Assembly: GCA_907163375.1 (NCBI GenBank)
Contig: CAJQUW010015410.1
Span: 1-64,000 of the forward strand
Length of the DNA stretch: 64,000 bases
Source of the DNA: Prostheceraeus crozeri
Lineage: Eukaryota > Platyhelminthes > Polycladida > Euryleptidae
Reading direction: 5' to 3'
The notes beneath the pieces are model-generated. The model ran no database searches, was not told the DNA's origin, and saw nothing but the letters and a program-made list of their open reading frames with translations. Shown one piece after another: positions 42,780-55,800 of this stretch (position 1 is its first letter; every line of letters begins with the position of its first letter). The position numbers were made by a program, and so were the translations under genes.

Positions 42780-45210
42780 TTTTGATCTAATTATTGAATA
42801 TTTAATCGAATATTATTTGATCTTTGTTCTAATTACATTTGTTAAAATTCCGAAAATCAAGTAATGGAAATTGAGTAGTTACTGTTTCATGACGCGAACA
42901 GTACTCTTCACATGCAACATCCGCTACACAAGCATGCAGTCGTCATTTTATTGAACTGAATCGGCGCTATCCACATGCATGTAAGTCATGGATACAACTT
43001 AGAGGGGTGAGGATTATGATTATTCAATATTCATACTATGAAAGGTTAGTTTTGCGGTAGGGGACAGCTGCCTAAGATGATGCACTTAAGCGCCGACGTG
43101 TCGTGTCACGAAATAAAAGTGACAGCTTTAAAATAAATTCTGATGAATTCTTTGGTTCATCCCCTTCACTTTAAATATGATTTTAGGCAACTCACGAAGC
43201 ACCTCATATTTGAAATTTTGATTTTTTTGAAAAGCTCCGAATGTATTTCTTGGACACTGGGGATGGGTAAGATGATACACTTTGATTAGATATTTAAAAA
43301 CTTTTTGGGAAAACCAAGTTTTTCTGGTGGTAGGTCTTAAATAACTTCTATTTTTTTTATCTTGCGTACACGTATATTACAACCTTATGTCCAAGGTTAT
43401 CTTCAGGTTAACCATGGATGGACGTGAAACTTCTTTAGTCCTGCTCAAAGACAGTGGATAATTTACTATCAGTGGATAATGGACTATTTACTTAATTAAT
43501 AATATCTACTATTTTTGGTCCTGCTTCTTCAGTTTTCACCACTGCTATTGATGTGATATGCGTAGATTTTTTAGTAGTTTATGAGTACATGTATTTTCGG
43601 AATACTAAATCAATAACGAGGTGGAAGCATTGTGTAACAGCAAGTCTCTTGGCATTTTATTCACGAAATGTCATTGAACTGAAGTCTTAATGCTTGAACA
43701 AGCAACTTCGAAGAGCATCATTAGATTTTTCTTTTATCGAAATTTCCGAGGTTTCACTACCACGAAAGCCATGCCCAAATTGGCACATAAATATTTTCAA
43801 ATTTCAAAATGCTACTTTATTAAAGTCAGAGTGAGTAAATAAGCACTTTTGGAAAGTATCAATGATTTTCTACCATTATTTCTTATGCTGGGTTTGCCGG
43901 GGTGAAATTACCGTTCAATCAAGCAAAAAAGCAGTTCGTTCCGATCACCGTTCATCGGCTGGTCAGCATGATCGATAATTCGATCATCAGAAAATGAAAA
44001 AATACCGTTCAGTCGTTCGTTCGGACTGTTCATTCAAATGCCCTGATGATAAAGCAAATTTTCATATGCATTATCCTGCAATAAATCAATTTTGCAAAGC
44101 ACCATTTTGGATAGTTTTGACTGAACAATATGCAATGAAATTATCAGATTAACGGGGCGACTGTTTGTGGCCTTCGTCAGTCGTTGATGAAATGTCAGAT
44201 TAGTTTTATTATCTAATAGGCATCTCGTGCGCAACAATTGCATGAATTTGAGTGCGTTGATTGATGAATATTATTGATGAATATGCAGTTTTTCTTCAGT
44301 GAGCACAATTATTCACTATGACAACGTTTGCTTTCTCGACGTTGTTACATGTACTTCTTGAAGTCATTGAATACCACGTAATCATTATTTAAAATGATAA
44401 TCAAAGTGAAGTAATGTAGCATAGTTTTCTTGGCTATGTCTAATGCGCGCCTGTACTAAGACGGAACACGAATGTGGCAAATTCTTTTACAAGCTCATTT
44501 ATTCTCTACCAACCGTAACTCACTAAGTTCGAATGTTTGATGATAAATTACACTGTGCTTATATCGCCCTCACGCATGTGACATTAATGTGATTTCAGAA
44601 TATGAAACCTCTTCGCAAGATGAACCGCAGTAGCTTTCACTATGTGAGATTTTACAAATTTTTGTGCAAAATTCATTGTTAAAATCTGATAATGACCACT
44701 GATGCTAAATTTCATTGGGAATAGGCTTAGTTATCAGTTTAGCATTTGCAGAAAAAATATATCCTCTTTTTTATTGAAATTCTTATTATACTATATTTAA
44801 GATAAAAATTGTGATCTCGTAACTACAGGTATACAAGAATTTAAATTCTTGAGTAGATGGCTGTAGTTCTTTCCGAAATCGAGTGCATAAGTATGTTTTT
44901 AATTCTTTTATGGAGAGCATGACTAATTTATATATGCTAAATTTTTCATTTATATTTCAAGATAGTGTATGATTTATTTCAGATGTCTGTGTGAATGTGA
45001 TGCCCTTAATTTCATTAATGTATTCTTCGTTCTTTGCTTCAAATCTTGAATGTAAAATTTTCATGATATTTGTTTTGCTTCAGAACTTTATCTAAATCTT
45101 CTGACTTGAATCAGAGGCAGAACTTCACATACCACGACAATACAAAATCTAATCAATAAATTCTGGCAATTTTATCTTTTAATTATCAACAGTTTTTTTA
45201 TCATTTCCAG
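42780..45210. other. Intron-like sequence, no recognised feature
   Basis: AT-rich. CCGTTC/CGTTCG-type repeats around 43920-44030 hint at a transposon end, but no partner end was found. Confidence 0.35.
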
Positions 45211-45397
45211 ATCAACTCTAGCAGTCGACACAACAAAGTGTCTCCGATTCGACCCGACGACGCTTATAACTTCGATGACGATGAAGACGACCGATCCACT
45301 TTGCGAACACCCTCCGAAACCTCTCGCTCTGATTCTGATGAACGAGGACTTCAGCCAGACAAGGGCGAAAAATTGATCGATGATTACCAGCAGCTCA
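45211..45397 (+). CDS. Host gene exon 8 (187 nt), acidic/Ser-rich
   Basis: Acceptor TTTTTTTATCATTTCCAG and donor GTAAGT. It starts on a codon boundary, in phase with exon 7, and ends one base into a codon, so at least one more exon must follow. Reads NKVSPIRPDDAYNFDDDEDD, then RSTLRTPSETSRSDSDERG and GEKLIDDYQQL, the last part resembling the start of a helix. GC content is far above that of the flanks. No family recognised. No following exon was found before the satellite at about 49810, so the next intron may span the array, or the gene is interrupted. Confidence 0.65.
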
Positions 45398-46289
45398 GTA
45401 AGTTTCACGATGTGTCTCACTCGATCTGCTTAAATCATATGCGAGCATATGTATTTGTCAAGCTCCACTCAGTGTTGACATTCCGTGCTATGTGAGTGAT
45501 AACATGGACTATCTAAGAGAATGTAAAATAGGGCCCTGCGAGTCGGGCAGATTTTCCATATCAAGAGAATAAGAGACAATGAAATGTGTATTGAATTCAG
45601 TAACAGTTATGTCAATCAACCGTGATTCTTTTCACAAACATAAGAGCCAAATTCAGATAGTATTAGGAAATTGATATAAAACGTAATTTCATCTTTAATG
45701 AGTTATTTATGTACTGCATTTGCTGCATTTTGCAAGCTCTCAAAAGTCAGAGAAGTCCTTCGTTGTGTCAATAATTACAGAGGCTTGTTGATCTTGTATG
45801 CGCACATTCTAGTATGGCACAATCATTACAAACACGTGCATTTTCTATTACTTTTTAGGAATACCTTATCATGCATTCTACCAGTTGCAGCACCAACGTG
45901 AGAGTTATGCATAACTGACTACTGCATCAAATCGTAGCATGTTAGTGAACAGACATCTTCGATTTCTTGTCTTTATAAGAATCTCTGTTTAAGGATTAAT
46001 TAGATAGGTGAGCAACTGATGATTAAAAGCGCAGTGTTAAAAACTAAAATATCAAGTGCGAATAACGTTTTGAGACTACCTGGGACTCTCCGAGCTGCTG
46101 CCTAAGAGTATGCAGTGCAGATAACTTAGGCAATTCAGCGGTTGTGCATTTCTGGCCTGCAACGGCTGATTGCGATATCTGGTTATCTCATTGCGTATTT
46201 CTTTGTCATTACAAACGTCTGATCGTCATTCTGAGCATCTTGATTTACTATGTTTTTGCTGCTCATGTTAATGTGTGATTGAACTGAGA
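45398..46289. other. No recognised feature
   Basis: AT-rich continuation after exon 8; no convincing exon or repeat end. Confidence 0.4.
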
Positions 46290-46635
46290 TCCAAACACAG
46301 GGATGAAAATTCTCCGGATTTTCCGGCTTTTCCGGATTTTTTAGTGAAATTCTAATGGGTCCCGAGATTCGTAAAGCTAGCACAAAAACAGAAGGGACTG
46401 TGGGGTGCTGTTGAACGTCAAGAAATTTTCTAATTCACTTGTTGCTAAACTTATCAGAATCTAAGAAGATGGAGCGGTTCTATGTTTAGAGACATGATCA
46501 ACAGGAAATGATAGTTTATTTGTTTGAGACTTTTGCAATTGTATTTGGTAGTCTTCTGTGACATTTACCGTAATCAGAAAATAGAACTATTACGGTAGTT
46601 AAAAGTAGGTTAAAAGTCTCGGTAGTTACGAACCT

Positions 46636-47157
46636 TTGTGTCAAAACAAATTTGGGATATGTTTTACTCGCTTTATTGTACCCTCGAAATGCTCAAAGAT
46701 TGCAAGCGCTGAAACTGTTCCGAAAGACAAGTCATCAATCGTTGAGATAAAGACGTTTTCCTTGACTGCTAGCAATAATTCCAAGCGTGTCAGCAAAATT
46801 CAAATGATGGCGTCGAAGGCCCTTCATCTCATTTGTGATTATTTGGTGACACACCTGACATTGACGGATGATGTTCTACGATCTTTTCAGTCACTAGATC
46901 CTGGCAGACGCCGACTGACTGATTTGCTGAATCGATTTCAAAAAATTCTTAAGAAATTTGCGCTCGATGCAGGACAGACTGAACGCGAATTTCGACTTTT
47001 GTGGAATTTTATCTTGACTAGAATTAGCCGCGATTGCCTCTGTCAGCTCATCAAAGCGATCCTGTCTTGCTTTTCCGGGCTACTGACTGAAGGAGCCTGC
47101 ACTATGATCAACATGGATGATGATCACTATGATCAACCGCCCAAAAATGGATGTTAG
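46636..47157 (+). pseudogene. hAT-type transposase C-terminal remnant
   Basis: A 173-codon frame. Residues 56-110 (KALHLICDYLVTHLTLTDDV, RSFQSLDPGRRRLTDLLNRF) and 135-160 (LCQLIKAILSCFSGLLTEGA) resemble the C-terminal region of a hAT group in which a leucine-rich KAL-x-YLL-x-KLPL-LL-x-x-CL stretch is followed by VIKA-x-LSL-x-HG-x-ADVERG. Here the last block is blurred (SCFSGLLTEGACTM). After the stop, 47258-47400 reads as a coiled coil rich in Glu/Lys (AMQRLWVIYLEEQEKKSVEA), which also follows the dimerisation block in that group. Its position inside perfect hAT ends supports the call; the BED finger and catalytic core are not seen. Confidence 0.5.
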
Positions 47158-47416
47158 CTATCAGTAACCTTCTCAGTTGTTTATCATGAGAGGAACGTTG
47201 GCAACATTGTAGAATACTTAGAGAAATTCGATACTTTGCATGATGAACTTGATAAAAAAAGTTGGTCAAGGCGATGCAACGTTTGTGGGTGATATACCTC
47301 GAAGAGCAAGAGAAGAAGTCGGTAGAAGCAAGGGCATTGCTTCAGGTTGAAGAAGAGCATATTCTTGAAAAACGACTGAAAGAAGCCGAAAAAAAGGAGA
47401 CTAACATAGCATTTTA

Positions 47417-47836
47417 ATGTCTGATAGCAGGAACAACGCCTCAGAAACGCATCTTAGCCTCCTCGAGCGGGTTGAGAAGCGCGTGAAGAATCTTATGGGT
47501 GAAATACTTGCTAGCGAGTTGCAGCCGCTCTCCGTCAGACGGAATGTTGCTTCACTCAGTCTCTTGTACAGATGCTATTTCGGTAGAAGCAGCTCTGCAG
47601 TAAATAAGTGTGTAATCAAACTGAAGATATTTTCCACAAGCACGCGCAGAACTAGTGCACTCACATGCCATTATGTGAGCTTTGATTGCATACACAGACT
47701 GTCAGTCACTTTCTTTCATTTTCCTCGCACGGCACAGCTTTGGAATCAGCTTCGCCAGACGACTTTTCTTAACCAATACAATCTTGATGCCTTCAAGAGG
47801 CGTGCGAACATGCTTTTGATGGGCTCGACAACTTAA
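47417..47836 (+). pseudogene. LINE RT-ORF C-terminal tail, nested in hAT
   Basis: A 139-codon frame with the tail pattern of many animal LINEs: LLERVEKRVKNLMGE, then LSVRRNVASLSLLYRCYFGR (RRxVASLSLxYRYYxGxCS), and near the end FPRTAQLWNQLR followed by YNLDAFKRRANMLL (PRTxRLWNSLP ... NLxxFKxxV). Only the end of the ORF is present, as expected from 5' truncation. The nearest matches I know are arthropod Jockey/CR1-like elements, but the clade is not certain. Confidence 0.75.
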
Positions 47837-48631
47837 TCAGATTAGAAGACCTGTTATTTTGCTTTTGTTTGCTCAGAATAATCTAGTGTATTTATTTTTC
47901 TTTCATTGAGTTACCTCTAGCTTCGTTCATGGCTGGTAGGTTTTGTAGAGGTGAAAATTCTGTGAAAAATTTAAGAATGTTGTCATCGTTTATGTAGTCT
48001 AAGCAAAATGCTTGTAATGTACAGCCTGCTAATACAGTTTTATTTATATTATTCTGCTCACACACGTTTAGCTTGATAAATATAGCATGTTTTTAATAGG
48101 ATGTGATGCTAGTGACTTGATTATGATAGTTTTCACATCACAAAGGGAATTTTATATTAGAATATATAGGAATTTAATTAGAAGGAAAAATGCTCATTTG
48201 TATACATGTACGTACAAAATATCACATTCAAATTTCAAAAACTTGATTTGTTGAAGGAGTTAAATATCTTTTGGAAACTTCATATTGTATTTTATAATAC
48301 CTATTATGGCTACCTATATTCAAAATACAAAATTTATAAATTGATAATTGATATCCATGCGTTTAATTATTTGCACATTTTAAGAAGTCATGTATATAAA
48401 AGCCATTACATGTGCATATATTAACTAAAACTGAAATAAAAAGAGCAGACCCCTATTTAATTGTCACATAGACTGAAATTGTTGCGTATTCTTATGTATA
48501 TGCTGCGAAAATAGCTAGTGCTTAGATTAAATTTTATTGATGGAAATGAGCTTCAAGATTTGTCATCATTTTGATGAAATCTCTTTTTCCGGATTTTTTT
48601 GCGGTCATGGGTTTTCATCCCTGTCCAAACA

Positions 48632-49809
48632 CTGGACTCGGTTTTGCAAGATGATGAAGCATAGACTATATAACATATAATCAGATATCTCAACATAATA
48701 TATAATTCTTAGGGCCATTTTTTTGTGCAGTAAGAGGCTAAATATTGAAAACTTCAGAAATTGCCAGCGTGCAAAATTATGCGTTTATATCATTGCTACT
48801 ATAGGCAATGGCGTAGCGTCCTCCCAGTCTATAGTCCTTCGCTCCATAATGCATTCCTATTTCTGCAGCAGACAGTATGAATAGCAAAGTATTCAAATTA
48901 CTAATTTGACAACATCTTATTTTCAATGAATTTTCGAACTGTATATTCAAGTTGTGCTGGCATGAAGTGCGACTACAGAATGAAATGAAAGTGAAGTAAA
49001 AACTGATGTTTAAATGAAAATTGCGCTGCACACTGAAGTTCACAGACTACCCTATATTGAGTATGACTGTGAATTGTGATTCATTTTAAGTCCTATGTGG
49101 CAGACTTTGTTTCTAAACAGCCTCCTAATGAGTGTGCAATCACAAGCTGATCGTCAATTCGACCCTGTTTTCCTAAGATCTTAAGCGTCAAATGACAATG
49201 AAAATACGATGTTGATTTCTCATATGACACTGAACCGCCTTGGTCAAGTAGCTGCGATCACTTTAGAGTCACTAGTGACTGATCACTATCTTTTTCTCAA
49301 GGAAACTCTGCAACACAAGGCTCTGTTGCGGTGTTTCTAGCCTGTCAATCACTCACATGTTTCAAATTTAGAGCTGTTGAACTGTGCTCAAATGCTTTTC
49401 CTTGTGAATAACTTCTATTTTGACGCCAAGTGTTGGTCTTACTTCGTTTGCGATGATTATATTTTCCTCATGATCCCTCCAGACGACTGGACACTGTAGT
49501 AAATAGCCACTGGCTGATGAAGTAGCCGACATAAACATAATATCACCTATGACATTGAATAGTAAAGTCACACAGAATTATGGATCCTTAAGGGGAATCC
49601 CGAAATCTTCCGACTTTCAGTCTTCATTCATTGGCGAGCACTGATCCGACAAATTCAACGTATTCATCATCTCTAGAATTCATCTCACGGGCATAGACAT
49701 GGAAATTTCGCGCCTTTTGATCTCTGAATCTAACAATCTATTCATAAAGCCATTCTTTCATTCATGCAATGCATTCGGGTTAATGATTTTTTACTATAGA
49801 GCCAAAATA
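48632..49809. other. No recognised feature
   Basis: AT-rich spacer between the hAT element and the satellite array. Minus-strand frames at 48777-49043 and 49368-49571 lack recognisable domains. Confidence 0.4.
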
Positions 49810-52800
49810 AATAACATCACGAAAAAAAGAACACATCGACCCAAAACTTCTACACATCTTTGCGGAAAACTCAATAGAGCCAAACTTAAGCTCTACACTA
49901 CCTCACTCACCTTCAAGTAAAGTTTCATCAAAATCCATCCAATACTCTGTCATACACAGCCTTCACAATATGACGAAAACGACAAAAATTCAAACTTTCA
50001 AACACACATCGAGCCACAACTTCTGCGCATCTTTGCGGAAAACGCAATAGAGCCAAACTTAAGCTCTACACTACCTCACTCACCTTCAAATAAAGTTTCA
50101 TCAAAATCCATCCAATACTCTGTCCTTCCTACACAGCCTTCACAATATGACGAAAACGACAAAAATTCAATCCTTAAAACACACATCGAGCCACAACTTC
50201 TGCGCATCTTTGCGGAAAACGCAATAGAGCCAAACTTAAGCTCTACACTACCTCACTCACCTTCAAGTAAAGTTTCATCAAAATCCATCCAATACTCTGT
50301 CATACACAGCCTTCACAAGTTTGAAAATATGGCCTATTCAGCGGCATTTCAAATCTTCAAACACACATCGAGCCACAACTTCTGCGCATCTTTGCGGAAA
50401 ACGCAATAGAGCCAAACTTAAGCTCTACACTACCTCACTCACCTTCAAGTAAAATTTCATCAAAATCCATACAATACTCTGTCCTACACAGCCTTCACAA
50501 GTTTGAAAATATGGCCTATTCAGCGACATTTCAAATCTTCAAACACACATCGAGCCACAACTTCTGCGCATCTTTGCGGAAAACGCAATAGAGCCAAACT
50601 TAAGCTCTACACTACCTCACTCACCTTCAAGTAAAGTTTCATCAAAATCCATACAATACTCTGTCCTACACAGCCTTCACAAGTTTGAAAATATGGCCTA
50701 TTCAGCGACATTTCAAATCTTCAAACACACATCGAGCCACAACTTCTGCGCATCTTTGCGGAAAACGCAATAGAGCCAAACTTAAGCTCTACACTACCTC
50801 ACTCACCTTCAAGTAAAGTTTCATCAAAATCCATACAATACTCTGTCCTACACAGCCTTCACAAGTTTGAAAATATGGCCTATTCAGCGACATTTCAAAT
50901 CTTCAAACACACATCGAGCCACAACTTCTGCGCATCTTTGCGGAAAACGCAATAGAGCCAAACTTAAGCTCTACACTACCTCACTCACCTTCAAGTAAAG
51001 TTTCATCAAAATCCATCCAATACTCTGTCCTACACAGCCTTCACAAGTTTGAAAATATGGCCTATTCAGCGGCATTTCAAATCTTCAAACACACATCGAG
51101 CCACAACTTCTGCGCATCTTTGCGGAAAACGCAATAGAGCCAAACTTAAGCTCTACACTACCTCACTCACCTTCAAGTAAAGTTTCATCAAAATCCATCC
51201 AATACTCTGTCCTACACAGCCTTCACAATATGACGAAAACAACAAAAATTCAATCCTTAAAACACACAACGAGCCACAACTTCTGCGCATCTTTGCGGAA
51301 AACGCAATAGAGCCAAACTTAAGCTCTACACTACCTCACTCACCTTCAAGTAAAGTTTCATCAAAATCCATCCAATACTCTGTCCTACACAGCCTTCACA
51401 AGTTTGAAAATATGGCCTATTCCGAGACATATCAAATCCTCAAACACACATCGAGCCACAACTTCTGCGCATCTTTGCGGAAAACGCAATAGAGCCAAAC
51501 CTAAGCTCTACACTACCTCACTCACCTTCAAGTAAAGTTTCATCAAAATCCATACAATACTCTGTCCTACACAGCCTTCACAAGTTTGAAAATATGGCCT
51601 ATTCACAAAAATTCAAATCTTAAAACACACATCGAGCCACAACTTCTGCGCATCTTTGCGGAAAACGCAATAGAGCCAAACTTAAGCTCTACACTACCTC
51701 ACTCACCTTCAAGTAAAGTTTCATCAAAATCCATCCAATACTCTGTCCTACACAGCCTTCACAAGTTTGAAAATATGGCCTATTCAGCGACATTTCAAAT
51801 CTTCAAACACACATCGAGCCACAACTTCTGCGCATCTTTGCGGAAAACGCAATAGAGCCAAACTTAAGCTCTACACTACCTCACTCACCTTTAAGTAAAG
51901 TTTCATCAAAATCCATCCAATACTCTGTCCTACACAACCTTCACAATATGACGAAAACGACAAAAATTAAATCCTTAAAACACACATCGAGCCACAACTT
52001 CTGCGCATCTTTGCGGAAAACGCAATAGAGCCAAACTTAAGCTCTACACTACCTCACTCACCTTCAAGTAAAGTTTCATCAAAATCCATCCAATACTCTG
52101 TCCTACACAGCCTTCACAAGTTAGAAAATATGGCCTATTCCGAGACATATCAAATCCTCAAACACACATCGAGCCACAACTTCTGTGCATCTTTGCGGAA
52201 AATGCAATAGAGCCAAACCTAAGCTCTACACTACCTCACTCACCTTCAAGTAAAGTTTCATCAAAATCCATCCAATACTCTGTCCTACACAGCCTTCACA
52301 AGTTTGAAAATATGGCCTATTCAGCGACATTTCAAATCTTCAAACACACATCGAGCCACAACTTCTGCGCATCTTTGCGGAAAACGCAATAGAGCCAAAC
52401 TTAAGCTCTACACTACCTCACTCACCTTCAAGTAAAGTTTCATCAAAATCCATCCAATACTCTGTCCTACACAGCCTTCACAAGTTTGAAAATATGGCCT
52501 ATTCAGCGACATTTCAAATCTTCAAACACACATCGAGCCACAACTTCTGCGCATCTTTGCGGAAAACGCAATAGAGCCAAACTTAAGCTCTACACTACCT
52601 CACTCACCTTCAAGTAAAGTTTCATCAAAATCCATCCAATACTCTGTCCTACACAGCCTTCACAAGTTTGAAAATATGGCCTATTCAGCGGCATTTCAAA
52701 CTTTCAAACACACATCGAGCCACAACTTCTGCGCATCTTTGCGGAAAAAGCAATAGAGCCAAACTTAAGCTCTACACTACCTCACTCACCTTCAAGTAAA

Positions 52801-55800
52801 GTTTCATCAAAATCCATCCAATACTCTGTCCTACACAGCCTTCACAAGTTTGACGAAATATGGCCTATTCAGCGACATTTCAAACTTTCAAACACACATC
52901 GAGCCAAAACTTCTGCGCATCTTTGCGGAAAACGCAATAGAGCCAAACTTAAGCTCTACACTACCTCACTCACCTTCAAGTAAAGTTTCATCAAAATCCA
53001 TCCAATACTCTGTCCTACACAGCCTTCACAAGTTTGAAAATATGGCCTATTCAGAGACATTTCAAATCCTCAAACACACATCGAGCCACAACTTCTGCGC
53101 ATCTTTGCGGAAAATGCAATAGAGCCAAACTTAAGCTCTACACTACCTCACTCACCTTCAAGTAAAGTTTCATCAAAATCCATACAATACTCTGTCCTAC
53201 ACAGCCTTCACAATATGAAAATATGGCCTATTCAAAAATTCAAATCTTAAAACACACATCGAGCCACAACTTCTGCGCATCTTTGCGGAAAACGCAATAG
53301 AGCCAAACTTAAGCTTTACACTACCTCACTCACCTTCAAGTAAAGTTTCATCAAAATCCATCCAATACTCTGTCCTACACAGCCTTCACAAGTTTGAAAA
53401 TATGGCCTATTCAGCGGCATTTCAAATCTTCAAACACACATCGAGCCACAACTTCTGCGCATCTTTGCGGAAAACGCAATAGAGCCAAACTTAAGCTCTA
53501 CACTACCTCACTCACCTTCAAGTAAAGTTTCATCAAAATCCATCCAATACTTTGTCCTTCCTACACAGCCTTCACAAGTTTGAAAATATGGCCTATTCAG
53601 CGACATTTCAAATCTTCAAACACACATCGAGCCACAACTTCTGCGCATCTTTGCGGAAAACGCAATAGAGCCAAACTTAAGCTCTACACTACCTCACTCA
53701 CCTTCAAGTAAAGTTTCATCAAAATCCATCCAATACTCTGTCCTACACAGCCTTCACAAGTTAGAAAATATGGCCTATTCCGAGACATATCAAATCCTCA
53801 AACACACATCGAGCCACAACTTCTGTGCATCTTTGCGGAAAATGCAATAGAGCCAAACTTAAGCTCTACACTACCTCACTCACCTTCAAGTAAAGTTTCA
53901 TCAAAATCCATCCAATACTCTGTCCTACACAGCCTTCACAAGTTTGAAAATATGGCCTATTCAGCGGCATTTCAAACTTTCAAACACACATCGAGCCACA
54001 ACTTCTGCGCATCTTTGCGGAAAACGCAATAGAGCCAAACTTAAGCTCTACACTACCTCACTCACCTTCAAGTAAAGTTTCATCAAAATCCATCCAATAC
54101 TCTGTCCTACACAGACTTCACAAGTTTGAAAATATGGCCTATTCAGCGGCATTTCAAATCTTCAAACACACATCGAGCCACAACTTCTGCGCATCTTTGC
54201 GGAAAACGCAATAGAGCCAAACTTAAGCTCTACACTACCTCACTCACCTTCAAGTAAAGTTTCATCAAAATCCATCCAATACTCTGTCCTACACAGCCTT
54301 CACAAGTTTGAAAATATGGCCTATTCAGCGGCATTTCAAACTTTCAAACACACATCGAGCCACAACTTCTGCGCATCTTTGCGGAAAACGCAATAGAGCC
54401 AAACTTAAGCTCTACACTACCTCACTCACCTTCAAGTAAAGTTTCATCAAAATCCATCCAATACTCTGTCCTTCCTACACAGCCTTCACAAGTTTGAAAA
54501 TACGTCAAAAATTCAATCCTTAAAACACACAACTAGCCACAACTTCTGCGCATCTTTGCGGAAAACGCAATAGAGCCAAACTTAAGCTCTACACTACCTC
54601 ACTCACCTTCAAGTAAAGTTTCATCAAAATCCATCCAATACTCTGTCCTACACAGCCTTCACAAGTTTGAAAATATGGCCTATTCAGCGACATTTCAAAT
54701 CTTCAAACACACATCGAGCCACAACTTCTGCGCATCTTTGCGGAAAACGCAATAGAGCCAAACTTAAGCTCTACACTACCTCACTCACCTTTAAGTAAAG
54801 TTTCATCAAAATCCATCCAATACTCTGTCCTACACAATCTTCACAATATGACGAAAACGACAAAAATTCAATCCTTAAAACACACATCGAGCCACAACTT
54901 CTGCGCATCTTTGCGGAAAACGCAATAGAGCCAAACTTAAGCTCTACACTACCTCACTCACCTTCAAGTAAAGTTTCATCAAAATCCATACAATACTCTG
55001 TCCTACACAGCCTTCACAAGTTTGAAAATATGGCCTATTCAGCGGCATTTCAAATCTTCAAACACACATCGAGCCACAACTTCTGCGCATCTTTGCGGAA
55101 AACGCAATAGAGCCAAACTTAAGCTCTATACTACCTCACTCACCTTCAAGTAAAGTTTCATCAAAATCCATCCAATACTCTGTCCTACACAGCCTTCACA
55201 AGTTTGAAAATATGGCCTATTCCGAGACATATCAAATCCTCAAACACACATCGAGCCACAACTTCTGCGCATCTTTGCGGAAAACGCAATAGAGCCAAAC
55301 TTAAGCTCTACACTACCTCACTCACCTTCAAGTAAAGTTTCATCAAAATCCATCCAATACTCTGTCCTACACAGCCTTCACAAGTTTGAAAATATGGCCT
55401 ATTCAGCGGCATTTCAAATCTTCAAACACACATCGAGCCACAACTTCTGCGCATCTTTGCGGAAAACGCAATAGAGCCAAACTTAAGCTCTACACTACCT
55501 CACTCACCTTCAAGTAAAGTTTCATCAAAATCCATCCAATACTTTGTCCTTCCTACACAGCCTTCACAATATGACGAAAACGACAAAAATTCAATCCTTA
55601 AAACACACAACTAGCCAAAACTTCTGCGCATCTTTGCGGAAAACGCAATAGAGCCAAACTTAAGCTCTACACTACCTCACTCACCTTCAAGTAAAGTTTC
55701 ATCAAAATCCATCCAATACTCTGTCCTACACAGCCTTCACAAGTTTGAAAATATGGCCTATTCAGCGGCATTTCAAATCTTCAAACACACATCGAGCCAC

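Larger units (their letters stand above)
25659..45397 (+). other. Putative host gene spanning eight phase-consistent exons
   Basis: The segments 25659-25699, 25805-25862, 27360-27426, 29065-29111, 29486-29511, 31303-31453, 34804-34959 and 45211-45397 join into 733 nt (244 codons plus one base) with every junction in phase and every intron GT-AG. The product would have about 80 residues of helical, coiled-coil-like sequence followed by about 165 residues of hydrophilic Ser/Arg/Asp-rich sequence. The last three exons are well supported; the small ones rest mainly on phase. No start, stop or named domain is visible. Introns hold three transposons and a LINE tail, which is ordinary for large animal introns. 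Function unknown. Confidence 0.5.
46298..48623 (+). mobile_element. hAT element with perfect 8-bp target duplication
   Basis: The ends CAGGGATGAAAA (46298) and TTTTCATCCCTG (to 48623) are exact 12-bp inverted repeats of hAT type. The flanking 8-mers TCCAAACA at 46290-46297 and 48624-48631 are identical, proving the insertion boundaries. CCGGATTTT motifs recur just inside both ends. The interior holds a transposase-like fragment on the + strand (46636-47410) and a LINE tail nested behind it (47417-47836). Confidence 0.9.

Noticed and set aside
43920-44030. CCGTTC/CGTTCG-rich stretch resembling a transposon end
   Set aside because: No partner inverted end or target duplication was found nearby.
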